A stretch of 23,078 nt of DNA from CAZQLE01 sp964593905 (GTDB lineage: Bacteria > Chloroflexota > Anaerolineae > Anaerolineales > Anaerolineaceae), in the NCBI GenBank assembly GCA_964593905.1, contig CAZQLE010000044.1:1-23078 (forward strand), given 5' to 3'. The translations under genes were made by a program, and so were the position numbers. Below are positions 1 through 6,722 of this stretch, in pieces (the stretch's first letter is position 1; each line of letters begins with the position of its first letter). Under the pieces are notes generated by a model. The model was not told the DNA's origin. It saw only the letters and a program-made list of their open reading frames with translations, and did no database searches.

Positions 1-240
1 ATCCAGACCGTCGCGGAAGACGGCCACATGCACATCGCACAGGCTCTGAATCTCTTCGGCGGGCAGCCCTTCTTCAATCAACATCTGTTCGATCTCGGCG
101 ATTTCGGCCGAACCGGCTTCTTTGGCCAGCTCACCAAATTCGGCTTTGACCTGTTCGACGGTTTTCCCTTCGTGCAACTGGCGCAGCACGCTTTTAAGAA
201 TTTCTTTGCGGCGGGTAACGTTGTTGATAAACTCACTCAT
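1..240 (-). CDS. DUF438 domain protein, N-terminal fragment (gene runs off the window)
   Basis: Reading the minus strand from an ATG at 240 gives 80 open codons to the window edge, starting MSEFINNVTRRKEIL and continuing through HEGKTVEQVK, IEEGLPAEEIQ and SLCDVHVAVF. This pattern (helical start, 'LHEGK', 'EGLP.EEIQ.LCD.H') is the DUF438 domain as I know it. In that family it is usually followed by a hemerythrin-like cation-binding domain and a PAS domain; those parts would lie outside this window. An AGGAG ribosome-binding site sits about 8 nt upstream (248-252 on the plus strand). The gene lies 74 nt downstream of the ferredoxin gene on the same strand, so the two are probably co-transcribed. 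A redox or nitric-oxide/oxygen sensing role is inferred from the family's usual domains, not seen here. Confidence 0.8.
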   Translation of the reverse strand, partial: MSEFINNVTRRKEILKSVLRQLHEGKTVEQVKAEFGELAKEAGSAEIAEIEQMLIEEGLPAEEIQSLCDVHVAVFRDGLD

Positions 241-314
241 GACTGGGCTCCTGAAAAAGATATACGATTACGGGGGAGGCAACTCCATCCTTTGGGGGGT
301 GGAGGGCGGTGCGG

Positions 315-530
315 TTACTGGCCGGTTTCCCAGCCGATTTCAAATGAGCAGCGAATGGCCCGCTGCGGGCAGCGATCTTCGCAGATGATGCAGTAGGTGC
401 ATTGATCGGGGCGGACGAAGATCGGTTTGTCGCCCTGCATGGCGAGTGCACTGACCGGGCAAACCTGCACGCAGATGGCACAGCCGCTGCAGCGCTGAAG
501 GTCAATTTCGGGAAGATCAATGGGTTGCAT
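315..530 (-). CDS. Bacterial-type 2x[4Fe-4S] ferredoxin
   Basis: This 71-residue protein has two complete CxxCxxCxxxCP clusters: Cys14, 17, 20, 24 (CSGCAICVQVCP) and Cys44, 47, 50, 54 (CTYCIICEDRCP). This is the standard layout of a small low-potential electron carrier in the cytoplasm. I chose the ATG at 530. An upstream in-frame GTG at 539 would add three residues, but the AGAAAGG motif lies only 3 nt before it, while it lies 12 nt before the ATG (slightly long but more workable). The gene is followed after 74 nt by the DUF438 gene. A palindrome at 588-607 lies in its promoter region, and the next gene upstream is a Crp/Fnr regulator. The redox partner is unknown; pairing with the DUF438 protein is inference from neighbourhood. 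Confidence 0.9.
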   Translation of the reverse strand: MQPIDLPEIDLQRCSGCAICVQVCPVSALAMQGDKPIFVRPDQCTYCIICEDRCPQRAIRCSFEIGWETGQ

Positions 531-587
531 CAGGGTCACTTGCCTTTCTGAAGGTCAACTTAAGATTACCGGAAAGGCGTGATTAAT

Positions 588-607
588 AATACGATAAAAG
601 TCGTATT
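588..607. promoter_or_regulatory. Perfect palindrome, candidate Crp/Fnr-type operator upstream of ferredoxin-DUF438
   Basis: The sequence AATACGA-N6-TCGTATT has perfect 7-bp arms around the spacer TAAAAG. A TATTAT box on the minus strand overlaps its downstream arm, so a bound protein would meet RNA polymerase. Dyads with roughly 6-bp spacers are typical of Crp/Fnr dimers, and such a regulator is encoded directly upstream (663-1328). Assignment to that regulator is inference. Confidence 0.5.
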
Positions 608-662
608 TATCTAGATTGATTAGGGAATTGGGGAAAAGCAGGAGAGCGGCACGGAAGGGTGG

Positions 663-1328
663 CTAGGATTGCGCTTCCTGTTCCAGGCCGGTACGGTCGC
701 TGAGAATGATGCGGTGCCCTTCGCGGCGGATGTAACCGGCGGTGATAAAATCGCGCAGGGTGCGGCCCACCACATCGCGGGCAGCACCGATATGCTCGGC
801 CATCTCATCCTGGGTCCAGCGGCGGGGCAGCAGCAGGCCGTCGGCCTGATCGAGCAGGAACTGCGCCATGCGGCCGCGCACCGAGTGGAGGGCCAGGTTC
901 TCGACCAGATTGGTTAGGTGTGCCAGGCGGGCGGCAAAATCTTTAAGTAGGGCAAAAGAAAGATCAGGGTGCTCGCTCAACAGGGCGAGATAATCTTCGC
1001 TGCCGATTGCCAGCAGAACCACATCGGTCAGCGCGCGGGCGCTGGCGGTGTGGCGGCCGTCGGCCAGCAGCGGCGGGACGGTGTTGAAAGACTTGCCGGG
1101 GGTGATGTTGGCCAGCACCTGTTCGCGCCCATCGGGCGCCAGACGGTAGACCCGCACCTCGCCTTGCAACACAAAAAACACCGCGGCGGCGATCTCACCT
1201 TCCAAAAGAATGTGTTCTCCACTGGCGAAATGACGCTGGCGGGCAACCGTTTCAATTCGCGCCAGGGTGTTGGCAGCGAGATGTTGAAAAAAAGGCAGGT
1301 TTTGCAGGCGAAGGGACAGCAAAGGCAT
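663..1328 (-). CDS. Crp/Fnr-family transcriptional regulator
   Basis: This 221-residue protein has an N-terminal cyclic-nucleotide-binding-type beta roll (about residues 12-105, with ASGEHILLEGE and FFVLQGEVRVYRL), a dimerisation helix (about 110-150) and a winged helix-turn-helix (about 150-212). The recognition helix reads ARDVVGRTLRDF at 183-194, which matches the R-[DE]-x-V-x-R signature of this family. The protein contains no cysteine, so it cannot carry an FNR-type iron-sulfur cluster; its ligand could be a nucleotide, haem or something else. The ATG at 1328 has no Shine-Dalgarno sequence, but a -10 box ends 6 nt before it, suggesting a leaderless mRNA. It lies upstream of and in line with the ferredoxin-DUF438 pair, which it may control through the palindrome at 588-607. 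It is divergent from the TetR gene. Confidence 0.92.
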   Translation of the reverse strand: MPLLSLRLQNLPFFQHLAANTLARIETVARQRHFASGEHILLEGEIAAAVFFVLQGEVRVYRLAPDGREQVLANITPGKSFNTVPPLLADGRHTASARALTDVVLLAIGSEDYLALLSEHPDLSFALLKDFAARLAHLTNLVENLALHSVRGRMAQFLLDQADGLLLPRRWTQDEMAEHIGAARDVVGRTLRDFITAGYIRREGHRIILSDRTGLEQEAQS

Positions 1329-1334
1329 ATGCCG

Positions 1335-1363
1335 ATTTTAGCGGTATTGGCGCAAGTTTTCAA
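1335..1363 (-). promoter_or_regulatory. Promoter of the Crp/Fnr gene, predicted leaderless
   Basis: On the minus strand TTGAAA (1363-1358), a 17-nt spacer and TAAAAT (1340-1335) form a good sigma-70-type promoter. Only six bases separate the -10 box from the ATG at 1328, so transcription would begin at or within a base of the A of the start codon. Confidence 0.6.
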
Positions 1364-1417
1364 CCTTTGCGGCAGATCCGCCGTTTTGGCAGAGAAGCTT
1401 TCTCGCAAAATTGTCTC

Positions 1418-1463
1418 TTGACAAAAATAGTTAAAGCTAATAATATAGTTATATATTATAACT
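1418..1463 (+). promoter_or_regulatory. Promoter and operator of the TetR gene
   Basis: TTGACA (1418-1423), a 17-nt spacer and TAATAT (1441-1446) make a near-consensus promoter. Immediately after the -10 box lies a perfect palindrome, AGTTATA-TAT-TATAACT (1447-1463), covering the expected start of transcription. AGTTATAT recurs 18 bp later at 1465-1472. The placement suits autorepression by the TetR protein encoded just downstream. The leader before the ATG at 1496 would be about 43 nt. Confidence 0.7.
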
Positions 1464-1495
1464 TAGTTATATGAATTCACTTGAGCGGGGGCCGC

Positions 1496-2209
1496 ATGTC
1501 ACGACGTGAAAAGCAGCGCGAAAATATGCTGGAAGAGATTAAACATCTGGCGCGGCAGCAGATGCGGGAAAAAGGTACTGCGGGATTGTCTTTAAATGCC
1601 ATTGCGCGTGAAATGGATGTCAGCGCACCGGCGCTGTATCGGTATTATGAAAGCCGGGACGCCCTGGTGACCACCCTGATCTATGAAGCCTTTACCGACC
1701 TGGCTGAAGCGCTGGAAGCAGCCGCGGCAGAATATGAGGGCTGCGGACCAGCAGTGAGGTTGCGCGAAGTGCTGCTGACTTACCGCACATGGGCGTTGGA
1801 GCACCCCACTGATTTTGAATTGATTTACGGCAACCCGATCCCGGGGTATGCGGCGCCGGAGGATTTGACCACACCGGCAGCCCAGCGTGGTTTTGGAGTG
1901 ATCCTGACGATTCTGGCCGATGCGTATGCTGCCGGCCGGCTGCATTACCCGAAAGAGATGGCCGCCGTGCCAGACGGGTTGAGCCTGCGAATGCCACCAG
2001 GGTTGGACCTGCCGCAAATGGTGGTGCATATCGGGGTGATGGGTTGGGCGCAAATTCACGGTCTGATCAGCCTGGAGTTGTTTCATCATTCGACCACCAT
2101 GCTGAGCGACCCCGGTCTTTTTTACCGTCATGAGGTAGATTCGCTGCTGCGCAGATTTGGAATGGAGCCTGAAACGGGCAGCGCAGCGGGGCGTGCCGGG
2201 GCCGGGTAA
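1496..2209 (+). CDS. TetR/AcrR-family transcriptional regulator with WHG-type C-terminal domain
   Basis: This 237-residue protein has an N-terminal TetR helix-turn-helix at about residues 10-56 (AGLSLNAIAREMDVSAPALYRYYESRDAL). Its C-terminal region carries FELIYGNPIPGY and MVVHIGVMGWAQIHGLISLELF, which I associate with the WHG ligand-binding domain of this family. I chose the ATG at 1496: a TTG at 1481 is also in frame, but the ATG has a purine-rich GAGCGGGGG stretch upstream and gives a normal TetR N-terminus. The gene has its own promoter with an operator-like palindrome. The epimerase-like gene begins 96 nt downstream without an evident separate promoter and shares a terminator, so it is the most likely target. 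The inducer is unknown. Confidence 0.92.
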   Translation: MSRREKQRENMLEEIKHLARQQMREKGTAGLSLNAIAREMDVSAPALYRYYESRDALVTTLIYEAFTDLAEALEAAAAEYEGCGPAVRLREVLLTYRTWALEHPTDFELIYGNPIPGYAAPEDLTTPAAQRGFGVILTILADAYAAGRLHYPKEMAAVPDGLSLRMPPGLDLPQMVVHIGVMGWAQIHGLISLELFHHSTTMLSDPGLFYRHEVDSLLRRFGMEPETGSAAGRAGAG

Positions 2210-2305
2210 AGAAATCGGGTAGGAGACAACCCATATTCCTCAATAACCTGCCAGGGGCGGGTGGATTCAACGCGCCGATTTGACGGCGCAGAAAGACAGA
2301 AGGCA

Positions 2306-3253
2306 ATGAATAGGAACAATCGCGAAAATTTGCAGGTGGTATTTGGCAGCGGGCCGCTGGGTTTGTCGGTGGTGGATGAGCTGGTGCGGCGCGGACAGGC
2401 GGTGCGGGTGGTGAACCGCAGCGGCAAGGCGGATGTGCCGGCGGGGGTGGAAGTGACGGCGGCGGATATTTATGACCGTCTGGCTGCCCGAAATGCGGCC
2501 AGGGGTGCCGCGGTGGTTTATCAGTGTGCCCAGCCCCCATATCACAAATGGGTTGAACTGTTCCCTGCTTTGCAGGGGAATATCCTCGACGCGGCGGCAG
2601 ATGCAGGCGCCAGGTTGGTGGTGGGCGGCAATCTGTATGTGTATGGCGCGGTGGAGGGTGCAATCCACGAGGGGCTGCCGTACAGGGCGCATACCCGCAA
2701 GGGAAAAATCCGCGCCCAGGTGGATGAGGCTGTTCTGGCAGCGCACCGCAGTGGCAAAGTGCAGGCGGTTATCGGCCGGGGTTCCGATTTCTTTGGGCCG
2801 CGTGTGACGGGCTCGACCGCCGGAGAGCGCATGTTTTTGCCGGCACTGCGGGGCAAAGCCGCCAGTGTGGTGGGCAACCCCGACCTTCCGCATACCCATA
2901 CCTATATTGAAGACTTTGGCCGTGCCCTGGTGGTGTTGGGCGAGCGTGACGAAGCGCCGGGGCAGGACTGGATTGTGCCCAGTGCAGAAACGGTTTCAAC
3001 CCGTGAGCTGGTTAAACTCATCTTTGAAGCGGCAGGCAACCCGCTGAAGATCAGCGCGATGGGCAAATGGATGATGGCTCTGGGTGGTTTGTTTATTCCA
3101 GAGGCGCGCGAGTCGGTGGAAATGATGTATGAATTTGAGCGGCCGTTTATCGCCGACAGCAGCAAGTTTACACGCACTTTTGGGCTGCAGGCCACACCGC
3201 TGCCTGAAGCTGTGCAAAAAACCGTGGCCTGGTACCGCCAGCACAGCCGATAA
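2306..3253 (+). CDS. Atypical NAD(P)-binding epimerase/dehydratase-like protein (extended SDR)
   Basis: This 315-residue protein opens with a Rossmann nucleotide-binding loop (VVFGSGPLGLSVVDEL, glycines at 14, 16 and 19) and then VRVVNRSG, as in NAD-dependent epimerase/dehydratase proteins. NLYVYG at 109-114 corresponds to the usual 'S.xVYG' strand, and HTHTYIEDFGRALVVLG (near 200) fits the C-terminal substrate region. The catalytic YxxxK motif is not evident: the aligned place reads TRKGK (130-134), with no tyrosine. It may therefore be an atypical, perhaps non-redox or regulatory, SDR. I chose the ATG at 2306, with AGAAGG just upstream; an open frame extends back to 2261 but lacks a better start. 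It follows the TetR gene by 96 nt and is probably co-transcribed. The substrate is unknown. Confidence 0.85.
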   Translation: MNRNNRENLQVVFGSGPLGLSVVDELVRRGQAVRVVNRSGKADVPAGVEVTAADIYDRLAARNAARGAAVVYQCAQPPYHKWVELFPALQGNILDAAADAGARLVVGGNLYVYGAVEGAIHEGLPYRAHTRKGKIRAQVDEAVLAAHRSGKVQAVIGRGSDFFGPRVTGSTAGERMFLPALRGKAASVVGNPDLPHTHTYIEDFGRALVVLGERDEAPGQDWIVPSAETVSTRELVKLIFEAAGNPLKISAMGKWMMALGGLFIPEARESVEMMYEFERPFIADSSKFTRTFGLQATPLPEAVQKTVAWYRQHSR

Positions 3254-3269
3254 GACAACCGGATATGAA

Positions 3270-3318
3270 GCCCGCGCTGCCTGTCGGGGTGAATCGTCAC
3301 CTGCGGGCACTGTTTTTT
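3270..3318 (+). terminator. Rho-independent terminator after the epimerase gene
   Basis: Arms GCCCGC (3270-3275) and GCGGGC (3303-3308) enclose a second hairpin, GGTGA-ATCG-TCACC, and are followed by a run of six T at 3313-3318. It lies 17 nt after the stop codon. Confidence 0.65.
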
Positions 3319-3333
3319 GTCCATCTGAAATGC

Positions 3334-3363
3334 TTTACGAACTGGAATGGTTCAGGTTAGAAT
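3334..3363 (+). promoter_or_regulatory. Candidate promoter for the HAD hydrolase gene
   Basis: TTTACG (3334-3339), an 18-nt spacer and TAGAAT (3358-3363) lie between the upstream terminator and the ATG at 3435. The match is moderate. Confidence 0.4.
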
Positions 3364-3434
3364 CTCTTTTTGTATGGCAGGCTGTTTTGCACGGCCTGTC
3401 TTTTGCAGCACCATGGATATGAAATGGACTTTTT

Positions 3435-4100
3435 ATGATGAATGAAAACCGAGCTTTGCGGGCTGTTTTATTTGACCTGGATATGACCCTGGTTGCGAGT
3501 AAGGATATTTATGTGCTGGGCACGCGTGATCTGCTGCGCGATGAACTGGGGGTGGATTATCCGTTGGAAGAAGCCTACCGGCAGTTGGGCACACCCTCGC
3601 CGGTGATTCTGGCGCGTTACTATCCGGCTGAAATGGTTGCCGAGGCCGTGCAGCGGTTAACCCGGCGCTACCCGCCCTATTATGCGACCAGCCTGCATGT
3701 GTTTCCGGGGGTGATGGAAATGCTGCCGGTTTTGCGCCGGGCGGGGTTGAAAATTGGGGTGGTCACTTCTCAGGCCGCACCTGAACTGGAGGGCATGCGG
3801 CCGTATTTGCCGTTTGTGGAATGGATTGATACCTGGGTGACCTGTGACAGCGCGGGCGCCCATAAGCCCGACCCTGCCCCGGTAAACCTGGCGCTGCGAC
3901 GCTTGAATGTGCTGCCGGCTGAAGCGGTCATGGTGGGAGATGCGCTGGTCGATCTGCTGGCGGGCCAGGCTGCGGGGGTGCGCACCGGGGCCGCGCTGTG
4001 GGGCGCCTACGACCGGCCGGGGATGCTGGCTTTGAAGCCCGATTTTTGCTTTGAGCAGCCAGATGAGCTGGCCGGGCTGGCAGATCTGGCCGGGGGGTGA
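3435..4100 (+). CDS. HAD-superfamily hydrolase, phosphoglycolate phosphatase/beta-phosphoglucomutase-like
   Basis: This 221-residue protein shows all HAD motifs. Motif I is LFDLDMTLV with nucleophile Asp14 and acid/base Asp16. Motif II is VVTSQ (Thr111/Ser112). The motif III lysine is in HKPDP (Lys144), and motif IV is VGDALVD (Asp169, Asp173). A helical cap lies between motifs I and II (about residues 22-88), as in the PGP/CbbY subfamily. It should dephosphorylate a small metabolite in the cytoplasm, with Mg2+; the substrate cannot be read from sequence. The start is ATGATG at 3435, and the second ATG is equally possible. The gene stands alone between a terminator and the convergent histidine kinase gene, leaving 41 nt between the two stop codons. 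Confidence 0.9.
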   Translation: MMNENRALRAVLFDLDMTLVASKDIYVLGTRDLLRDELGVDYPLEEAYRQLGTPSPVILARYYPAEMVAEAVQRLTRRYPPYYATSLHVFPGVMEMLPVLRRAGLKIGVVTSQAAPELEGMRPYLPFVEWIDTWVTCDSAGAHKPDPAPVNLALRRLNVLPAEAVMVGDALVDLLAGQAAGVRTGAALWGAYDRPGMLALKPDFCFEQPDELAGLADLAGG

Positions 4101-4141
4101 GGCCCGGTCTGGGGTGGAACTGCGCCCGTATCTCTGTGCCC

Positions 4142-5815
4142 TTACAGCATAAATTGCACCTGTATGCGTGTTCCTTCTCCGGGGTGGCTGACCACACTAA
4201 ATTCGGCGCCGACCAATTCGGCCCGCTCTGACATGCCCAGCAGACCGAAATGTCCTTCACGGGCAAACCCGGATGGGTCGGTGCTGCTGTCAAAGCCGGC
4301 GCCGTCATCTGCGATGATCATTTGCAAAAATTCCTGCTTGCGGACCAGATGGATGAACGCTTTGTCGGCCCCGGCATGGTGGAGGATATTCTTGAGCGCT
4401 TCCTGCGCGATGCGGTAAAGGGTTAACTCGATTTCGGCAGACAGGCGCGGGATCTCGCCCTCAACAAGCAGCTTCACCTGGATCTGGGCGGCCTGTTCGC
4501 TCTCACGCGCCAGCATTTTCAGGGCTTCTTCCAATCCCAATTCTTCCAGATAAATCGGGCGCAGCCCGCGGATTGTGCGGCGCAGCTCGGCCACCGCGGC
4601 CTGGGCTTGGTCTTCCAGCTCCTGTAATAATGGCATTTGTTCTGGTGAGGCCGACATGCGCGCCAGTTGGATGCGCTGTTTCAACGCGATCAGCGCCTGA
4701 ATGGTCTCATCATGCAGATCCCGTGCCAGGGTGCGCCGTTCTTGTTCGACGCCCGAGGTCAGCGCGCCGATATAGCGGCGCAGCGCGGCCCGGGCCGCTT
4801 CCAGCCGGTCGGCCATGTCGATCAGCCCGATTTGCAGGCTGTGGATCTCGGCTGTGCCGCCCACTGGCCGGCGGATGGCGGCGGGGTTGCCGGCGGCCAG
4901 TTCACTGGCTTGAGCTTCGAGACGCTGCAGGGGCAGCACGATCTGGTGCGAACCGTACCACAGCGCGGCGAGGCTGATGAGCAGCACCGGCGCCAGGGCC
5001 AGCAGCGGCGCAATCAGCGTGCTGCTCAGGTAGGGGGTGGCGATATTCTCCCAGTTTTCTTGCAGCACCAGCGCCCAGCGCGGTTCTGAAAGGGCGGTGT
5101 ACACGGTGATTAAATCGCCGTGGTGTTCATCTTGATAATTAACCCCGCTTTCACCGGCCAGGGCCTCGCGCACGCCGGGTTCGAGGCCGCCGGTATGCCC
5201 TTCATGACCGACCATATGGAGGTAGACCGGCGAGAGACCGCTGATCAGGTTGGGGGCGGCGAGCATGACGGCTCCGCTGCCGTCCAACTCTCCCAGGGTG
5301 GTGCGGGCAATGGGTTCGAGCGAGAAAGCGCCGACCAGCCAGCCACCCGCGGGCAGCGGAGCGGCGGCCAGCGCCAGGGGGCGGGGCTGGTTGACCGCAT
5401 AGGGCAGAACTGAGGCCTGATCTGTGGGTAAATCGGCGCGGCGCGCGGCGAGCTCATTTGCCCAGAGCGGAGCGTCTGGCGCGCTGGCGCGGCCGTCTGA
5501 ATCCAGAGCGGCCCAGCCGCCGTCAAAGGCAAGGGCCAATGGCGATGCGGCGCGTTCTGCCGGGCTGAGCGCAGCCAGAGCTGAGAGCGTCAGGGGGATA
5601 TCGGCCAGTTCGCGCTCCAGGGCGGCGGCGGCGGTGTGGACGGTGCGCAGGTCGCGGTCGCCGACCAGCGAGCGCATGGCGTCGTGGTGCAAATTCTGGC
5701 TGACAAAGGCCACCGCCAGCACAATTAACGTGAAGGGGATGAAGATAAACAGAAAAAGCTGGCCGCTTAACCCGCGCCAGAGCGATTTTAACCACCGGGT
5801 CAGAGAATGGATCAT
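4142..5815 (-). CDS. Membrane sensor histidine kinase, NarL/DegS type (HisKA_3 + HATPase_c)
   Basis: This 557-residue protein has a first membrane helix at about 17-39, an extracytoplasmic sensor region of about 225 residues (Cache-like in size), a second helix at about 266-285, a HAMP-like linker (286-345) and a HisKA_3 dimerisation domain. The phospho-acceptor is His368 in ARDLHDE. The ATP-binding domain follows, with the N box (QEALKNILHH, Asn476), DDGAGF (503-508) and GHFGLLGM (521-528). I chose the ATG at 5815, seven bases after the stop of the response regulator gene; the open frame continues upstream but only inside that gene. There is no clear Shine-Dalgarno site, so translation is probably coupled to the upstream gene. 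It should phosphorylate that partner in response to an unknown external signal. Confidence 0.95.
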   Translation of the reverse strand: MIHSLTRWLKSLWRGLSGQLFLFIFIPFTLIVLAVAFVSQNLHHDAMRSLVGDRDLRTVHTAAAALERELADIPLTLSALAALSPAERAASPLALAFDGGWAALDSDGRASAPDAPLWANELAARRADLPTDQASVLPYAVNQPRPLALAAAPLPAGGWLVGAFSLEPIARTTLGELDGSGAVMLAAPNLISGLSPVYLHMVGHEGHTGGLEPGVREALAGESGVNYQDEHHGDLITVYTALSEPRWALVLQENWENIATPYLSSTLIAPLLALAPVLLISLAALWYGSHQIVLPLQRLEAQASELAAGNPAAIRRPVGGTAEIHSLQIGLIDMADRLEAARAALRRYIGALTSGVEQERRTLARDLHDETIQALIALKQRIQLARMSASPEQMPLLQELEDQAQAAVAELRRTIRGLRPIYLEELGLEEALKMLARESEQAAQIQVKLLVEGEIPRLSAEIELTLYRIAQEALKNILHHAGADKAFIHLVRKQEFLQMIIADDGAGFDSSTDPSGFAREGHFGLLGMSERAELVGAEFSVVSHPGEGTRIQVQFML

Positions 5816-5822
5816 GGCGGGT

Positions 5823-6500
5823 TCAGGAGCGGTCGGCCAGGTTGGCAGGCAGCAGCCCGAGCGAAACCCCGCGCATGACGGCCTCGGTGCGGCTTTCGGC
5901 GCGCAGTTTGGCAAAGATGCTGGCCAGGTGGTTTTGCACGGTGCGGTCGCTGATGCTGAGCTGCACGGCAATGGCCTTGTTGGTGAAGCCTTTGCCGGTG
6001 AGAGTCAAAATTTGAAGTTCCCGTTCGGTCAGCGGTTCGTATTCCTCCTCGGCCGGGGGGGCGCCCAGCCGGTCAAACAGACGGCGCGCCAGGGCTGCAT
6101 CCAACACCGATTTGCCATGAAAGACATCGCGTACGGCTTGAATGATCTCGGATGGGTCGGCGGTTTTGAGCACATACCCATTGGCCCCGGCGCGCAGCAC
6201 AGCCTGCACATAGGGGTCATCATCATAGGCGGTGAGAATGAGCACCCCAACCGGCAGGCGGCGGGTGCGAATTTGACGGGTGACCTCGATGCCGCTCAGA
6301 TTGGGCATTTGAATATCCAGCACGGCTACATCGGGCAACAGACTTTCGATTTGCTGCAGCGCTTCATCACCGCTGCTTGCCTCGGCAATGACGGTGAGAT
6401 CGCCGGGCTGTTCGAGAAACACACGAATTCCGGCGCGCACCACCTGGTGGTCGTCGGCGAGAGAAACACGAATGGGCCGGGATGGATCGGGTTGGGCCAA
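5823..6500 (-). CDS. NarL/FixJ-type response regulator
   Basis: This 225-residue protein has a receiver domain (residues 10-125) with the acidic pair at Asp16/Asp17, phospho-acceptor Asp62 in VAVLDIQMP, Thr90 and Lys112. It is followed by a LuxR-type helix-turn-helix (about 155-215, LTERELQIL ... NKAIAVQLSISDRTVQNHL). The start is a TTG at 6500; GGAAGGAA lies about 6 nt upstream and no in-frame ATG is better placed, so I consider the TTG real. The gene is first in a two-gene operon with the histidine kinase. A TATAAT box on the minus strand lies at 6547-6542. It is expected to activate or repress genes after phosphorylation; its targets are unknown, with the divergent CPBP protease gene a plausible one. 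Confidence 0.95.
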   Translation of the reverse strand: MAQPDPSRPIRVSLADDHQVVRAGIRVFLEQPGDLTVIAEASSGDEALQQIESLLPDVAVLDIQMPNLSGIEVTRQIRTRRLPVGVLILTAYDDDPYVQAVLRAGANGYVLKTADPSEIIQAVRDVFHGKSVLDAALARRLFDRLGAPPAEEEYEPLTERELQILTLTGKGFTNKAIAVQLSISDRTVQNHLASIFAKLRAESRTEAVMRGVSLGLLPANLADRS

Positions 6501-6541
6501 ATTGGTTTCCTTCCATAAAAAAAGTACGATTGTTCAGATGA

Positions 6542-6547
6542 ATTATA
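6542..6547 (-). promoter_or_regulatory. -10 box of the two-component operon
   Basis: A perfect TATAAT on the minus strand lies 41 nt before the TTG start. No convincing -35 element is present (TTTCAC at 18 nt is poor), which would fit an activator-dependent promoter. Confidence 0.45.
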
Positions 6548-6660
6548 ATCTTTCTGGGGCGGGGTGTGAAATATGCGTTGATCTTGACCGGTTTCAGCGA
6601 AAACGGGTTTTTGTGCAGCGATTCGACAGCGTGTTTATCGGTAAAAATCCATTTTTAAGT

Positions 6661-6694
6661 AACGTATGTGCCGCTACGAACGTATATATCGTAG
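6661..6694. promoter_or_regulatory. Candidate operator upstream of the CPBP protease gene
   Basis: AACGTAT occurs twice, at 6661-6667 and 6679-6685, exactly 18 bp apart. An inverted repeat CTACGA-N9-TCGTAG spans 6674-6694. The cluster ends 28 nt before the ATG of the protease gene and lies between it and the divergent response regulator operon. Which protein binds is unknown. Confidence 0.4.
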
Positions 6695-6722
6695 TTCGAT
6701 TGAATTAGAAAAGGGCCATAAG

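Noticed and set aside
5816..5971. N-terminal extension of the histidine kinase into the response regulator gene
   Set aside because: The extension is a frame shadow of the helix-turn-helix region; the natural start precedes the first membrane helix at 5815.
5424..6518. A 364-codon plus-strand open frame opposite the two-component genes
   Set aside because: Low-complexity composition with no recognisable domain; the minus strand holds clear receiver, helix-turn-helix and kinase domains.
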